From Stenotrophomonas maltophilia D457 (GTDB taxonomy: Bacteria; Pseudomonadota; Gammaproteobacteria; Xanthomonadales; Xanthomonadaceae): a stretch of DNA of 64,000 nucleotides. Below the pieces are notes generated by a model. It saw only the letters and a list, made by a program, of their open reading frames with translations, searched no databases and was not told the origin of the DNA. Made by a program: the position numbers and the translations under genes. The DNA is taken from positions 1,707,001 through 1,771,000 of the forward strand of contig NC_017671.1 in the NCBI RefSeq assembly GCF_000284595.1. Direction: 5' to 3'. Position 1 is the first letter of the stretch. Each line of letters begins with the position of its first letter. This document shows, piece after piece, positions 7,992-18,297 of the stretch.

Positions 7992-8819
7992 TCACGCCTT
8001 GAGCTGGCGCATGCCTTCGGCCAGCAGCCACAACGCCCGGTTCAGGCGCAGGTTCTGGTCGATGCCTTGCACCGGACGGGTGCGCTGATTGCGGCCGTTG
8101 GCCGTGCGTCCGTTCAGGCCCCCTTTGACTAGGTTCTCCTGGACGCGGTTGAAGACGGCCCACAGGTCGTTCTTGCGGTCGTCCCATCGCCGAGGGGCCA
8201 GCAGTTGGCTCTCGGTGACAGGCGTGGACTTGGCCGGATCGTCGTACTTGAGTGCGAGCGCAGAGTTCGCAAAGACCTCCGCTTCGCCCTCATCGAGGGT
8301 GATGGTGCGCATCGCATCGCGCGCGTTATGCACGCGCTCGAAACCTTCGAGGACTCCGTAGGCACCTTCGATCACCTGGCTGGCCACGTCGCCCTTGTGG
8401 GGAACGCGGATGTCTGCGGTGGTGTCACCGCAAACCAGGCCGTTGTGGCAGACGAACCGGAACATGCCGGCGAGCATCTGATAGCTGCTCGTGCCGTCAT
8501 GGCTGTTGAGCAGGATGATCTCGTTCGCCTCGTCGCCGTTGATCTGGCTTGCATGGCGAAGTCGGATGAGGTGCTTCGTGTACTCGCGCCGGTCTTCGTT
8601 GCGCACGCGCGTCTGACACACCATGAAGGGCTCGAAGCCCTCCTGGCGCAGCTTGGTCAGCACGGTCGAGGTCGGTATGTAGGCATACCGATCGGACCGG
8701 CTCCCATGTGGAGCGTCGGCGAAGATCGACGGAACGACGGCACGAATGCGGTCGTCCGAGAGTGGGCGATCAGAGCGCAGGATCGGGGATTGCGGAGCAA
8801 AGCGGGATACCAGAGACAT
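7992..8819 (-). CDS. DUF932 (phage/plasmid-like) protein
   Basis: A 275-residue protein starting MSLVSRFAP at 8819. It shows the DUF932 pattern: RYAYIPTSTVLTKLRQEGFEP, then HLIRLRHA, LNSHDGTSSYQMLAGMFRFVC and NGLVCGD. The longer frame beginning at 9203 is rejected because it crosses the leader and starts in Arg/Ser-rich non-protein-like sequence. DUF932 proteins occur in plasmids, phages and ICEs; no biochemical role is firmly known. The gene is followed by hairpin CCTCGCCC/CGGGCGAGG, a possible weak terminator. Confidence 0.88.
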   Translation of the reverse strand: MSLVSRFAPQSPILRSDRPLSDDRIRAVVPSIFADAPHGSRSDRYAYIPTSTVLTKLRQEGFEPFMVCQTRVRNEDRREYTKHLIRLRHASQINGDEANEIILLNSHDGTSSYQMLAGMFRFVCHNGLVCGDTTADIRVPHKGDVASQVIEGAYGVLEGFERVHNARDAMRTITLDEGEAEVFANSALALKYDDPAKSTPVTESQLLAPRRWDDRKNDLWAVFNRVQENLVKGGLNGRTANGRNQRTRPVQGIDQNLRLNRALWLLAEGMRQLKA

Positions 8820-8960
8820 GGCTGATCTCCTTTGAGAAATTCGACAACCGCGTGGCCGTGAGACCACGCGGAACTCGGGGGATGAAATGCGCAAGCACGC
8901 GTCCTGGGGACGCGGCGTACGTGGGGAGGAAAAGCGACAAGGCCCCGTGAGAGGCCGTGC
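8820..8960 (-). promoter_or_regulatory. Structured 5' leader with three hairpins
   Basis: The 145-bp gap before the DUF932 gene holds, on the minus strand, CCGCGTGG/CCACGCGG (8 bp, perfect), GCGTCC/GGACGC and a GGCC/GGCC hairpin followed by TTGTCGCTTTT, which may terminate the upstream DUF3577 gene. Confidence 0.5.
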
Positions 8961-8964
8961 CGGA

Positions 8965-9870
8965 TCAGAACGAAGCAGCCAATGCCGGCTCCTGCTCCTG
9001 GACTTGCGCCTCGGGCTCGCGCTCGGCGGGCTCGGTGGCCGTGTCGATGGCATCGTCGGCTTCGGACGCGGATGCGTCTTCGGCCGGCGGCGCCTCGGCT
9101 TGCGCCTGGCTCGTCGGATAGACCTGGGTGCCGTCGATCTTGATGAGACCGATGTGGACCAGCGTCGATTCCAGGCTGGCGGCCGGTTCCCCGGCGTGCT
9201 CACCCTTGGTGCGGATGTACGGATCGATCTTCATGTCGTTCAGACGGAAGGCGATCAGCACCTTGCGGTCACCCTCGACGGCCTGAACGCACCGGCGAAC
9301 CAGGTGCTCGGCTTCCGGGGTGGCGACGATGGTGTCGAAGTACCGATACTCCGGTTCATCGACAGGCCCGGCCAGTGCCGCGACGGTGCAAGAGAGGAAC
9401 GAGTCGCCAGCTTTTGGGGTGACGTCCTTCACACGATTGAGATAGCCGATGCCGCGGGTGATCAACTCGTGCTGCTCGATCGAAGCCAGTTCGGCCCGGT
9501 CGATCAGTTCGGCCTTGAGCAGTCGCGCCTTGAGGGACGCGGCGGCCTGACCCTTCTGCTCACCCTTGTCGCGGATGTACACATCGCCCCACAGGTCACC
9601 GAGGCGAAAGCGCACCAGCGGGCGCTGCTTGGGATCGTCAACGCCGATGTAGCGCTGAACGAGCTTCTTGGCCTCGGCACCCGAGACCTTGACGTCGAAG
9701 TAGCGGTAGCTGGGGTCCCGGGCGGGGCCGACCAGCGCGGCGATGGTGCATGCCAGGAAAGGCTGCGCACGGCGGCCGCCCCGGACGGGCACTTCACGGA
9801 CACGCTGGATGTAGCCGATGCCCGAGGTGTGGAGGTCGAAATACGATTTCTCGTTGGACGTGGTGTTCAT
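8965..9870 (-). CDS. DUF3577 / STY4534-type ICE protein, duplicated domain
   Basis: A 301-residue protein with two tandem DUF3577-like units, at about residues 10-120 and 135-250. Each carries G-I-GY-RV, FL-C-T-AAL-GP, Y-YFD and a DPYIR or DVYIR step followed by KGE. The two units align end to end. A low-complexity acidic tail rich in E, A and P follows. The family is annotated as an ICE replication-associated protein (STY4534), but I know of no proof of activity. ATG at 9870 follows GGAGA. A long structured leader precedes it. Confidence 0.85.
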   Translation of the reverse strand: MNTTSNEKSYFDLHTSGIGYIQRVREVPVRGGRRAQPFLACTIAALVGPARDPSYRYFDVKVSGAEAKKLVQRYIGVDDPKQRPLVRFRLGDLWGDVYIRDKGEQKGQAAASLKARLLKAELIDRAELASIEQHELITRGIGYLNRVKDVTPKAGDSFLSCTVAALAGPVDEPEYRYFDTIVATPEAEHLVRRCVQAVEGDRKVLIAFRLNDMKIDPYIRTKGEHAGEPAASLESTLVHIGLIKIDGTQVYPTSQAQAEAPPAEDASASEADDAIDTATEPAEREPEAQVQEQEPALAASF

Positions 9871-10110
9871 GGTGAATCTCCATTGGGATGAAGCGGAGAC
9901 ACACCGGCCCACGCATGCGGGGAAGGTGCGTGACCCCGCGGTGGGTTGATAAGGCGAAAGCATCCGCCACCAGAGGCTGGTGGCCGCTCGCGGAAGGATG
10001 CGGTGCGAGCTGGCTCGGTCACGCAGTGGGAACTGCGCCGCAACCTCGAAGACCGATGGTTGCCTGGCATGTCGCTGACGACGTCAGCAGGCATGGGGCC
10101 AGCATGGCGG
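9871..10110 (-). promoter_or_regulatory. Long conserved 5' leader, copy 1
   Basis: The gap 9871-10180 has no gene. Its minus strand contains CCCCATG, a GCTGACG/CGTCAGC hairpin (10088-10074), CATGCCAGGCA and TCTTCGAGGTTGC. The same order of elements recurs at 16.2 and 19.2 kb. Nearer the gene lies a CCCAC-GCGGGG...CCCCGC-GTGGG hairpin. It is likely a cis-acting RNA leader of the DUF3577 gene. Confidence 0.55.
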
Positions 10111-10180
10111 GGCCTCGCGCGCGCGGCAGCAATCAATCGGCACCCGGGCGCTTCCCTTTGTCCGCGCCACCCGGCGCCTG

Positions 10181-10631
10181 TCACAGGCACTTGGCGCCGC
10201 GCAGGTGCTCGGGGGTATCGGCGCGCGGACGGCCGGGACGGCTCCAGGCGCCGCCACCGCGCGCGCCGATCAGCCGCCAGCCGGCGGCGCGCAGGCTGGC
10301 GCCACCTTCGTCGGGCATGGTGTAGGTGAGCAGGCGTATGTAGCCCAGCGCCCTTGCCGCCTGCCAGGCCGCGCCGTAGAGCTTGCTGCAGGCGCTGGGT
10401 GTGCCGTCGGTGCACAGCCGCGTGACTTCCAGCGTCCAGGTGCCGCGCGACCGGGCGGCCGACAATGGCCACGCCGTGGATCAGGTCGCTGTCGCTCAGC
10501 GTGACGGCCAGGGCGAACTTCGCGCCCTGGACCGGGCGGTGGTGGCGATGGTGCGACAGAACGAATGCATTGGCCGTGCGCAGCGACACCGGTAGGAGGT
10601 GCAGCCTCGGCGAGGTCGATGGCGTGTTCAT
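10181..10631 (-). pseudogene. XF1762-family protein, frameshifted
   Basis: The first 50 residues (MNTPSTSPRLHLLPVSLRTA onward, to GRPVARHLDAG) and the rest (TLEVTRLCTDGTPSACSKLY, to LRAAGWRLIGARG) are consecutive parts of one XF1762-family protein, which has an acetyltransferase-like fold and is common in ICEs. They lie in different frames. The break is near 10440, where TGGACGCTGG suggests a small deletion between short repeats. Unless this is a sequencing error the product is truncated. Its leader has a GCCGGC/GCCGGC hairpin. Confidence 0.75.
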
Positions 10632-10728
10632 GCGGTTGTCTCCGGTGGCATGCCGGCGTTGTGGCCGGCGGGGCGTGCCTCGGCGGCTGGAGACAAACGC
10701 GCACGCGCGGCGATGGCGGCGGTGCGAA

Positions 10729-10754
10729 CAAAAGAAGGCCCCCGATGCGGGGGC
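10729..10754 (-). terminator. Rho-independent terminator after DUF3085 gene
   Basis: Minus-strand AGCCCCC/GGGGGCC stem followed by TTCTTTTGT, 19 bp past the DUF3085 stop codon. Confidence 0.85.
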
Positions 10755-10772
10755 TGCGAGGCGGTTGCCGCG

Positions 10773-11069
10773 TCAGGCGGGAGGCACCACTGCTAAGGAC
10801 AGGTGCGTGGCGGTGGCGGAAAGCACGAGATCGTCCGCCGAGTGCTGGAGGCGCGTGAACAGGCCGTCCTTCGGGTCGAAATACTCCGCGAAGTCATCGC
10901 CGCCCAGCTCGCGGCCGGCGAGGTGCCACCAGTCATCGAACGGGTCGGTGTCCGGGTTGCATCCGACGGCGTAGGCGAGCAGTGCCTGGCGCCCATCCGG
11001 GCGACGCTCCCCACGCTCGGCGAGGAAGTACACGCCCTGATCCTTGACCAGGACAATGCGGCACTGATT
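10773..11069 (-). pseudogene. DUF3085 gene, 3' part (split by mercury transposon)
   Basis: This carries the C-terminal five-sixths of a DUF3085 protein (RIVLVKDQGVYFLAERGERR, then YAVGCNP and GGDDF-EYFDPKD). Removing the transposon and one TGATT copy joins it in frame to the 5' part at 15003-15064, giving ...EAIANQ-CRIVLVKDQG and a 117-residue protein. The insertion therefore destroyed an intact gene. DUF3085 is an ICE-associated family of unknown role. A shorter product could start at the internal ATG at 11033. Confidence 0.9.
11065..11069. repeat. Target-site duplication TGATT (left)
   Basis: Five bases TGATT abut the left inverted repeat and recur at 15003-15007, the 5-bp duplication expected of Tn3-family transposition. 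Confidence 0.92.
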
Positions 11070-11107
11070 GGGGACGTCTCAGAAAACGGAAAAAATCGTA
11101 CGCTAAG
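11070..11107 (+). repeat. Left terminal inverted repeat of mercury transposon
   Basis: 38 bp, beginning GGGGACGTCTCAGAAAACGG and ending TACGCTAAG. It differs from the right end by A for T at position 5 and one fewer A in the A-run. The tnpA stop codon lies inside it. Confidence 0.9.
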
Positions 11108-12100
11108 CCGGTTGCAGCGGTCGTAGCGGCCTGAACTTGCCCGCGCCGATCTTGGCGCTGCTGCGCCAGAGGTAATCGCCGGTCAGGTTGATGTGCTCCC
11201 AGCCCAGCGGCGACAGGTACTGCAACAGGGCGTCATCGACAGTCTGGCCGTGACCGCGTAAGGCGTTTGAGGCCCGTTCCAGATAGACCGTGTTCCACAA
11301 CACTATGGCCGCCGTCACCAGGTTGAGGCCGCTGGCCCGGTAGCGCTGCTGCTCGAAACTGCGGTCGCGGATTTCGCCCAGCCGGTTGAAGAACACGGCG
11401 CGGGCTAGCGCGTTGCGGGCTTCGCCCTTGTTCAGTCCGGCATGCACGCGGCGGCGCAGCTCGACGCTTTGCAGCCAGTCCAGGATGAACAGCGTTCGCT
11501 CGATGCGGCCCAGCTCGCGCAGCGCCACGGCCAGGCCGTTCTGGCGCGGGTAGCTGCCGAGTTTCCTGAGCATCAGCGAGGCCGTCACCGTGCCCTGCTT
11601 GATCGAGGTGGCCAGCCGCACCTTGGCGTTGATCGCCTTGCCGGACGCCTGGAACTGCTGCTGATGCTTGTGCTTGGCAGCGTTGAACAGCTTGCCCAGG
11701 ATGCGGTCGTGCAGGTCGATGATTTCGTCGGTGACGGTGGCCATGCCCTCGATGGCGAGCGCACCAGGGTCGCGTAGCGGCGCTGTGCCTCGAACTTGGC
11801 CAGATCGGCGGGCGTCATCTGGCCGCCTTCGCGGGCGATCTTGAGCAGGCGGTTCTGGTGCACCGACCGCTCGATGCCGGAAGGCAGGTCGAGCGCCTGC
11901 CAGGCTTTGAGGCGCTCGATGTGTTCGAGTATGTGGCGCGAGTTCGGCTTGACGGGCGACTGGCGCAGCCAGGCCAGCCAGGTCGTCTTGCCGTTGTCGT
12001 GGCGCTTGAGCAGATCGTCGAGGCGGTGCCGGTGGGTGGCCGACAGGGGATCGGACAAGGCCGCGTAGATGCGGCGGTTGGCGCGGCTGTAGGCGTTCAT
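11103..12100 (-). pseudogene. tnpA: Tn3-family transposase remnant
   Basis: A Tn21-type transposase is about 990 residues; only about 330 remain. The N-terminus is lost up to the [15 protein letters not shown] region. A one-base deletion near 11772 shifts frame after RRYATLV, before [10 protein letters not shown]. An internal deletion fuses INAKVRL directly to [11 protein letters not shown], removing the central catalytic DDE core. The C-terminal about 170 residues ([14 protein letters not shown] to [11 protein letters not shown]) are well kept. The protein cannot be active. It starts 18 bp past the merA stop. Confidence 0.92.
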
Positions 12101-12118
12101 CGAACACCTCCCTTTTCC

Positions 12119-14105
<1,987 letters not shown>

Positions 14106-14117
14106 GGTGATCTCCTT

Positions 14118-14468
14118 TCAGTAGAACAGCGGCAGGACGTAGGGAAACGCGAGGGCAACCAGAACCAGGGCGGCCACGATCCAGAAGATCACCTTGTAGG
14201 CAGTCCGCACTTGGGGCACGGCGCAAACGTCGCCGGGCTTGCAGGCATGGGCTGGTCGGAAGATGCTGCGCCAGGCGAAGAACAGCGCGATGAGCGCTGC
14301 GCCGATGAAGATCGGCCGATACGGCTCCAGCACGGTCAGGTTGCCGATCCACGCGCCAGAGAAGCCGAGCGCGACCAGGACAAGGGGGCCGAGGCAGCAG
14401 GCCGAGGCGAGGACGGCCGCGACGCCGCCGGTCGCCAGTGCGCCGCAGCCGTTCTTGGGTTCCGACAT
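14118..14468 (-). CDS. merT: Mercury transport membrane protein MerT
   Basis: A 116-residue inner-membrane protein with three hydrophobic helices. The first helix carries the Cys pair 24-25 (ASACCLGP) and the cytosolic loop carries Cys 76 and 82 (ACKPGDVC), as in classical MerT. It imports Hg(II) for MerA. The start at 14468 follows GGAAGGAGAAC; the frame upstream to 14522 overlaps the promoter and is not used. It is the first gene of the operon. Confidence 0.96.
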   Translation of the reverse strand: MSEPKNGCGALATGGVAAVLASACCLGPLVLVALGFSGAWIGNLTVLEPYRPIFIGAALIALFFAWRSIFRPAHACKPGDVCAVPQVRTAYKVIFWIVAALVLVALAFPYVLPLFY

Positions 14469-14503
14469 AAGGTTCTCCTTCCGGGACTTCGCTTGATGCT
14501 GTA

Positions 14504-14534
14504 ACGTTACTTCCGTAGTCAACTACGGAGTCAA
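14504..14534 (-). promoter_or_regulatory. mer operator/promoter
   Basis: Leftward -35 TTGACT (14534-14529) and -10 TAACGT (14509-14504) with the 19-bp spacer typical of MerR-regulated promoters. The spacer holds the dyad CCGTAGT...ACTACGG (14513-14528), the MerR binding site. merR reads the other way from 14540. Confidence 0.95.
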
Positions 14535-14539
14535 GCGCC

Positions 14540-14947
14540 ATGGAGAACGCTCAAGAGAATCTGACCATCGGGGCCTTCGCCAAGGCAGCCCGGGTCAACG
14601 TGGAGACGATCCGCTTCTATCAGCTCAAGGGCTTGCTACCCCAGCCGGAGCGGCCCTACGGTCGCATCCGCCGCTACGGGCAGGCGGACGTGGCGCGGGT
14701 GAAGTTCGTGAAGTCAGCCCAGCGCCTGGGATTCAGCCTGGATGAAGTCGGCCAGCTCCTGAAACTGGAGGACGGCACCCATTGCAGCGAGGCGGCCGAA
14801 CTGGCTGCTCACCGGCTGGCCGATGTGCGCGCACGCATGGCGGACCTCACGCGGATGGAAGAGGCCCTGTCGACGCTAGTGAGAGAGTGCAACGCGCACC
14901 ATGGCAATGTTTCCTGCCCGTTGATCGCAGCTTTGCATTGCTGCTAA
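14540..14947 (+). CDS. merR: Mercury-responsive regulator MerR
   Basis: A 135-residue MerR protein. The N-terminal winged helix ([20 protein letters not shown]) is followed by a dimerisation helix. The Hg-binding Cys triad sits at 82, 117 and 126, matching the functional residues of Tn501/Tn21 MerR. It represses and, with Hg(II), activates the merT promoter and limits its own expression. It is slightly shorter than the usual 144 residues, ending ALHCC. Confidence 0.96.
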   Translation: MENAQENLTIGAFAKAARVNVETIRFYQLKGLLPQPERPYGRIRRYGQADVARVKFVKSAQRLGFSLDEVGQLLKLEDGTHCSEAAELAAHRLADVRARMADLTRMEEALSTLVRECNAHHGNVSCPLIAALHCC

Positions 14948-14963
14948 AGGGCCCACTTCGGCT

Positions 14964-15002
14964 CTTAGCGTACGATTTTTTTCCGTTTTCTGAGACGACC
15001 CC
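14964..15002 (-). repeat. Right terminal inverted repeat of mercury transposon
   Basis: 39 bp; on the minus strand it begins GGGGTCGTCTCAGAAAACGG and ends TACGCTAAG. It is followed by the TGATT duplication at 15003-15007. Confidence 0.9.
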
Positions 15003-15064
15003 TGATTGGCGATGGCTTCGGTCAGCACGGGGCGCAGGTCAGCGCCTTTGAATCGCAGTGACAT
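15003..15064 (-). pseudogene. DUF3085 gene, 5' part
   Basis: Codes for MSLRFKGADLRPVLTEAIAN from the ATG at 15064, preceded by AGGAGATTTCATCC. It continues in frame into 10773-11069 once the transposon is removed. As it stands, translation would run into the transposon end and terminate. Confidence 0.9.
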
Positions 15065-15130
15065 GGATGAAATCTCCTGTGTGGAAGAATGAGAAAGGCC
15101 TCCATCCGATGGGATGAAGGGCCTGTAGTG
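15065..15130 (-). promoter_or_regulatory. Structured 5' leader of DUF3085 gene
   Basis: Minus-strand hairpin AGGCCC...GGCCT enclosing ATCC-CATC-GGAT and followed by TTTCTC, close upstream of the start codon. Confidence 0.45.
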
Positions 15131-15208
15131 CACGCGGCCGGAACGGCTGGAACGCCGTGGCGGATGCCTCGGGTCAGCCGCAGGACCGCCCGGTTTCGCT
15201 GCGGGGCG

Positions 15209-16033
15209 TCATGCCGGGACGGCCTGGCGCTTGCGGGCCGCTTTCGCGTCGAGGATGCTCACGTCGATCTGGCGCCAGCGCCCGTCGTCGATGAGCCTCT
15301 CCAGCACTTCGCCGAGCATGTCGAAATACACCTCGTCGTGCCGATCGACCAGTTCGACCGATTCACCGTTCTGACGGTGCAGTTCCACCACGTAGGTGTC
15401 TCCGCCGCGGTCGTAGAGGATCGTCACCCGGCCCTCGAACTTCGCGGTCGAGACCGTGAAGCTGATCGCCGGCGGGGTCTCGATGATCTTGGAGGGCGTG
15501 GGATCGACCCAGGTGAAGTCGCGGGCACCGGCATCCACCAGCATGTGGGTGATGCGCCGGAAGCGATCGGGGGCCGGCATCTCCTCCAACTGCTCGATGA
15601 GCTGGCCCAACTCCATGCACTGCGGCGTGGGAATGGGCAGCTTGGCCGGCGCCGAGCCGAGGATGTGCCTCGTGATGGTGTACGGCGTGCCGTCCGAAGT
15701 CTCCTCGGTGATGACCTCCGGCGTGTCCGCGCGCAGTCCGTCGAAGCGACGACGGGCATAGGGTTGGACATGCACCTTGGCGCCTTCGGCAGGAACCGTG
15801 GTCACCAGGCTGGGATCGAGCACCGCGAACTCGGAAGGCTTGAGCTTGACGACGATGGCATCGTCGGTCGCGGCGACCACCTTGCCGTCGAAGGGTTGGG
15901 GGTCGATGGCGAAGCCCAGCGTTGAGGACAGCGGCTGATCATCGAACACGCGGTACTTGAACGACCGCACGTTGCGGGGCACATGGCCTGCGACCAGCGA
16001 AGGCATCATGGATTTGATGAGGGAACGATCCAT
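15209..16033 (-). CDS. ICE hypothetical protein, 274 aa
   Basis: Starts MDRSLIKSMMPSLVAGHVPR at 16033 behind AAGGAG. The protein is soluble and mixed alpha/beta with no signal peptide. It has a beta-rich N-terminal half (RSFKYRVFDDQPLSS, then IVVKLKPSEFAVLDP) and a helical C-terminal region ending KAARKRQAVPA. I recognise no catalytic motif. Homologues are usual in clc/PFGI-type ICE accessory regions and are annotated only as hypothetical. Its leader is one of the clearest two-state candidates in the window. Confidence 0.75.
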   Translation of the reverse strand: MDRSLIKSMMPSLVAGHVPRNVRSFKYRVFDDQPLSSTLGFAIDPQPFDGKVVAATDDAIVVKLKPSEFAVLDPSLVTTVPAEGAKVHVQPYARRRFDGLRADTPEVITEETSDGTPYTITRHILGSAPAKLPIPTPQCMELGQLIEQLEEMPAPDRFRRITHMLVDAGARDFTWVDPTPSKIIETPPAISFTVSTAKFEGRVTILYDRGGDTYVVELHRQNGESVELVDRHDEVYFDMLGEVLERLIDDGRWRQIDVSILDAKAARKRQAVPA

Positions 16034-16235
16034 GGGGAAACTCCTTGAGGAAAAACAAGGGATTCCCCGCCCGCAAGGGAGAGGTCCCTTGTGGGTGGCG
16101 TGGATGGACGCGGTAGGTCCGTAGGAAGAAACGACCAGCACGGTTTCCCGCGCTTGCAGCCTCGAAGGTCTCGACTGCCTGGGCATGTGCCGGCAACGCC
16201 GACGAACATGGGGCAAGCATGGCCCTGGGGCGGTC
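16034..16235 (-). promoter_or_regulatory. Long conserved 5' leader, copy 2, with two-state hairpin
   Basis: Near the gene, ACAAGGGA (16092-16085) can pair with TCCCTTG four bases on (16080-16074) or with TCCCTTGT (16062-16055), which is followed by TTTTCC. Both pairings are exact and exclude each other. Farther upstream lie CCCCATG, CATGCCCAGGCA and CCTTCGAGGCTGC in the same order as at 10.1 and 19.2 kb. Confidence 0.65.
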
Positions 16236-16290
16236 TGCCTGCCCGCAGGAAACGGCACCGCACCACAACCGTTTTCCTGTGCTGCGGGCA

Positions 16291-16314
16291 AGAAAAAGCC
16301 CCTCGAAAGGGGCT
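16291..16314 (-). terminator. Rho-independent terminator
   Basis: Minus-strand AGCCCCT/AGGGGCT stem followed by TTTTCTTG, 7 bp past the stop of the gene at 16322. Confidence 0.92.
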
Positions 16315-16321
16315 GGAGGAA

Positions 16322-16600
16322 TCAGGCTTGGTACACGAAGTAGTGCTCGCGCTGACGCGGAAAGAACACGTGTTTCCACGTGTCGCCGCTTGTGTTGCCA
16401 CCGTCGAAGACGACCATTTCGTAGTCGTCCACGTCGGTGTCCACCAGGTCGGCGCTGGCGATATGGCGCATGTGCAGCGTGCCGCTCATGCGCTCGAATA
16501 CCAGGATCTGGCCGATGGCATCTTCCTGGCTCATGGCGTTGACGCAGGCTCCGAGTTGGTGCTCGAAGTCGGATGCGGGTGTGATGAGGTCGGGGAACAT
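16322..16600 (-). CDS. ICE hypothetical protein, 92 aa
   Basis: A small acidic soluble protein starting MFPDLITPASDFEHQ. It has alternating strands (ILVFERMSGTLHMRHI, YEMVVFDGG) and a basic end. No known motif. It is followed by a good terminator and preceded by a strong GC-rich hairpin (GCCGGCCCGG/CCGGGCCGGC, 16624-16667), so it is probably a separate transcription unit or the last gene of one. Confidence 0.7.
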   Translation of the reverse strand: MFPDLITPASDFEHQLGACVNAMSQEDAIGQILVFERMSGTLHMRHIASADLVDTDVDDYEMVVFDGGNTSGDTWKHVFFPRQREHYFVYQA

Positions 16601-16697
16601 GGGATCGCTCCTGTGAAAGTGCGCCGGCCCGGCTCTCTGGCGGGAGACCGGGCCGGCATGCGGTGAGGACAAGGAAGGCCGGGGATGTGTGTGGCAG

Positions 16698-17435
16698 CTA
16701 TTCGCCGGCCAGCGATAGGCCCGGCAACACGGGTGCGTCGGCATCGAGGATGAGGATGCGCACGTCGGCCTGGCCGGCCAGTTCAAGGATCTGTGCCAGC
16801 TCGTCCGGCATGCCCTTGCTGCGGTGCTCCTGCCGAAGCTGCTCGGCGGCGATCCCCTCGACGTCCTGCAGGTGCTGGTCCGTCCAGGGCGTGGAGATCA
16901 GCTTGACGCCGATCGCCGGGCTGTAGGGAATCCGGAACGCGATGAACAAAAAGGCCTCCGGCGTCGCGAGGTCAGCCAGGTTGGCCAGGTACTGGCCGGT
17001 TTCGCGGCTGATGTGCGCGCTGCTGATTTCCCAGCACCGGCTGTAGTAGCCGGTCTCGAAGCTCAACCGCTGCACGACTTCCCGTGCGGCCTCGGCCGAA
17101 TAGGTGTCGCCAATGTGGACGGGGCGGCCGTCGAAGTCGTCGCCGTGGATCGCGTACACCACGGCACCCACCATGCCTTCGCCGCTGCCCCCTTCAGCCG
17201 CGTCGCATTCGGCGATCAGTGCGGCGCCGACAGGTTCGGTGCCAGTCCAGACCACCGCGAAGTCGCTGGTGATGATGCAAGGAGAAGAAACCAGCGCCGC
17301 GTCGCAGAGGTGCTGCTGGCTCGGGTGGATGTTTCGCCAAACATGCGGGCTTCCGTCCTCGTAGCTGATGGACAGCGTGCGGACGATTTTCAGATTCCAG
17401 TAGCCGCGTAGAAAGGGATTGGGATTCTGGGACAT
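16698..17435 (-). CDS. ICE hypothetical protein, 245 aa
   Basis: Starts MSQNPNPFLRGYWNLKIVR at 17435 behind TGGAGAAATCCC. The protein is soluble, acidic and mixed alpha/beta. It has no signal peptide or recognisable active site. A leader hairpin (17.44-17.49 kb) and separation from its neighbours suggest independent control. Function is unknown. Confidence 0.72.
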   Translation of the reverse strand: MSQNPNPFLRGYWNLKIVRTLSISYEDGSPHVWRNIHPSQQHLCDAALVSSPCIITSDFAVVWTGTEPVGAALIAECDAAEGGSGEGMVGAVVYAIHGDDFDGRPVHIGDTYSAEAAREVVQRLSFETGYYSRCWEISSAHISRETGQYLANLADLATPEAFLFIAFRIPYSPAIGVKLISTPWTDQHLQDVEGIAAEQLRQEHRSKGMPDELAQILELAGQADVRILILDADAPVLPGLSLAGE

Positions 17436-17500
17436 GGGATTTCTCCAACAGAATAATGATGGAGCAAATCCCCGCCACCGGGAATTGACCCCGGTGGGTG
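17436..17500 (-). promoter_or_regulatory. Structured 5' leader
   Basis: Minus-strand CACCGGG/CCCGGTG stem flanked by CCACC and GCGGGG, the same framing as the other ICE leaders. A second pairing option is weak here. Confidence 0.5.
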
Positions 17501-17518
17501 GAAAGAAAGGAAACAGCG

Positions 17519-18205
17519 TCAGGTGACGCTGATCGTTGGCGTTTGGGCCAATCGCTCGGCGACGCGCCGGCGCAAATTCATGCGGAATGGCTCGTCGCTG
17601 ACGCCCGCCAGCAGATTGATGGTCTCCAGCGCGATCAGGGCCGAAGCCTCTTCGATGTCGGCGGCCACAATGGTCTTGCGCAATTGGTCGCCGAGCTGGA
17701 GGGCCTGGGAGGAGGAGCTGATGAAGCGGACCTCGCGGCTCAGGTAGCAGCCGTTGCCGCCGAACTCGAACAGCCGCGGCTTGCTGCAGTACCAGCAGCC
17801 CTCGAACTGGATGGCGGTCAGGTGGTGCCCGTCATCGAACCGGGTGGCGATCAGAAACAATGCGTCGAGATCGGCGGTGTCCTCGAACGAATGACGGTCG
17901 ATCAAGTTCCCCAGCTCTTCGTCCTCATCGGCACGGAAGTGCACGGCGAGCAGTTCGAGCAGCGGCGGGATCGACAGCCCTTCGTCGTCCGGCATCGGAA
18001 TACCGAGTTGCGTGGCCAGGTCTTCCAGGCCATCGAGCACGTCCGGCCATTGCGGATTGGTGGTCTCGGCGATCTGGGCGATGTAGGCCTGCCCGTTGCC
18101 GGGGTGGCTCTCGTCCAGCGCGAAGGCGCCGAACAGCGCCTGGATGACGGGCGTCACACGGTCGAGCACGAGAACGCCGGTGGCTTCGTAGTAGTTGTTG
18201 GCCAT
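17519..18205 (-). CDS. ICE hypothetical protein, 228 aa
   Basis: Starts MANNYYEATGVLVLDRVTPV at 18205 behind AAAGGAG. It is acidic and helical, with two Cys in GCWYCSKPR in the middle and a basic C-terminal helix. The YYEATG opening is typical of ICE hypotheticals. No function can be assigned. The leader has hairpin CCCCTGCGGA/TCCGCAAGGG. Confidence 0.72.
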   Translation of the reverse strand: MANNYYEATGVLVLDRVTPVIQALFGAFALDESHPGNGQAYIAQIAETTNPQWPDVLDGLEDLATQLGIPMPDDEGLSIPPLLELLAVHFRADEDEELGNLIDRHSFEDTADLDALFLIATRFDDGHHLTAIQFEGCWYCSKPRLFEFGGNGCYLSREVRFISSSSQALQLGDQLRKTIVAADIEEASALIALETINLLAGVSDEPFRMNLRRRVAERLAQTPTISVT

Positions 18206-18270
18206 GAAGGCTCCTTTCGATGAATGAACGGAGCCAGCCCTTGCGGACGATGGCATCCGCAGGGGAAACC
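18206..18270 (-). promoter_or_regulatory. Structured 5' leader
   Basis: Minus-strand stem CCCCTGCGGA with TCCGCAAGGG around an 8-nt loop; a CGGA/TCCG alternative exists nearer the start codon. Confidence 0.45.
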
Positions 18271-18297
18271 GCCTGATGCCGGATGGCGCTGGGCGGG

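Noticed and set aside
7992..9203. Longer version of the DUF932 protein (403 codons from 9203)
   Set aside because: The extra N-terminus crosses a hairpin-rich leader and the end of the DUF3577 gene and is not protein-like; the start at 8819 has a good ribosome site and the family N-terminus.
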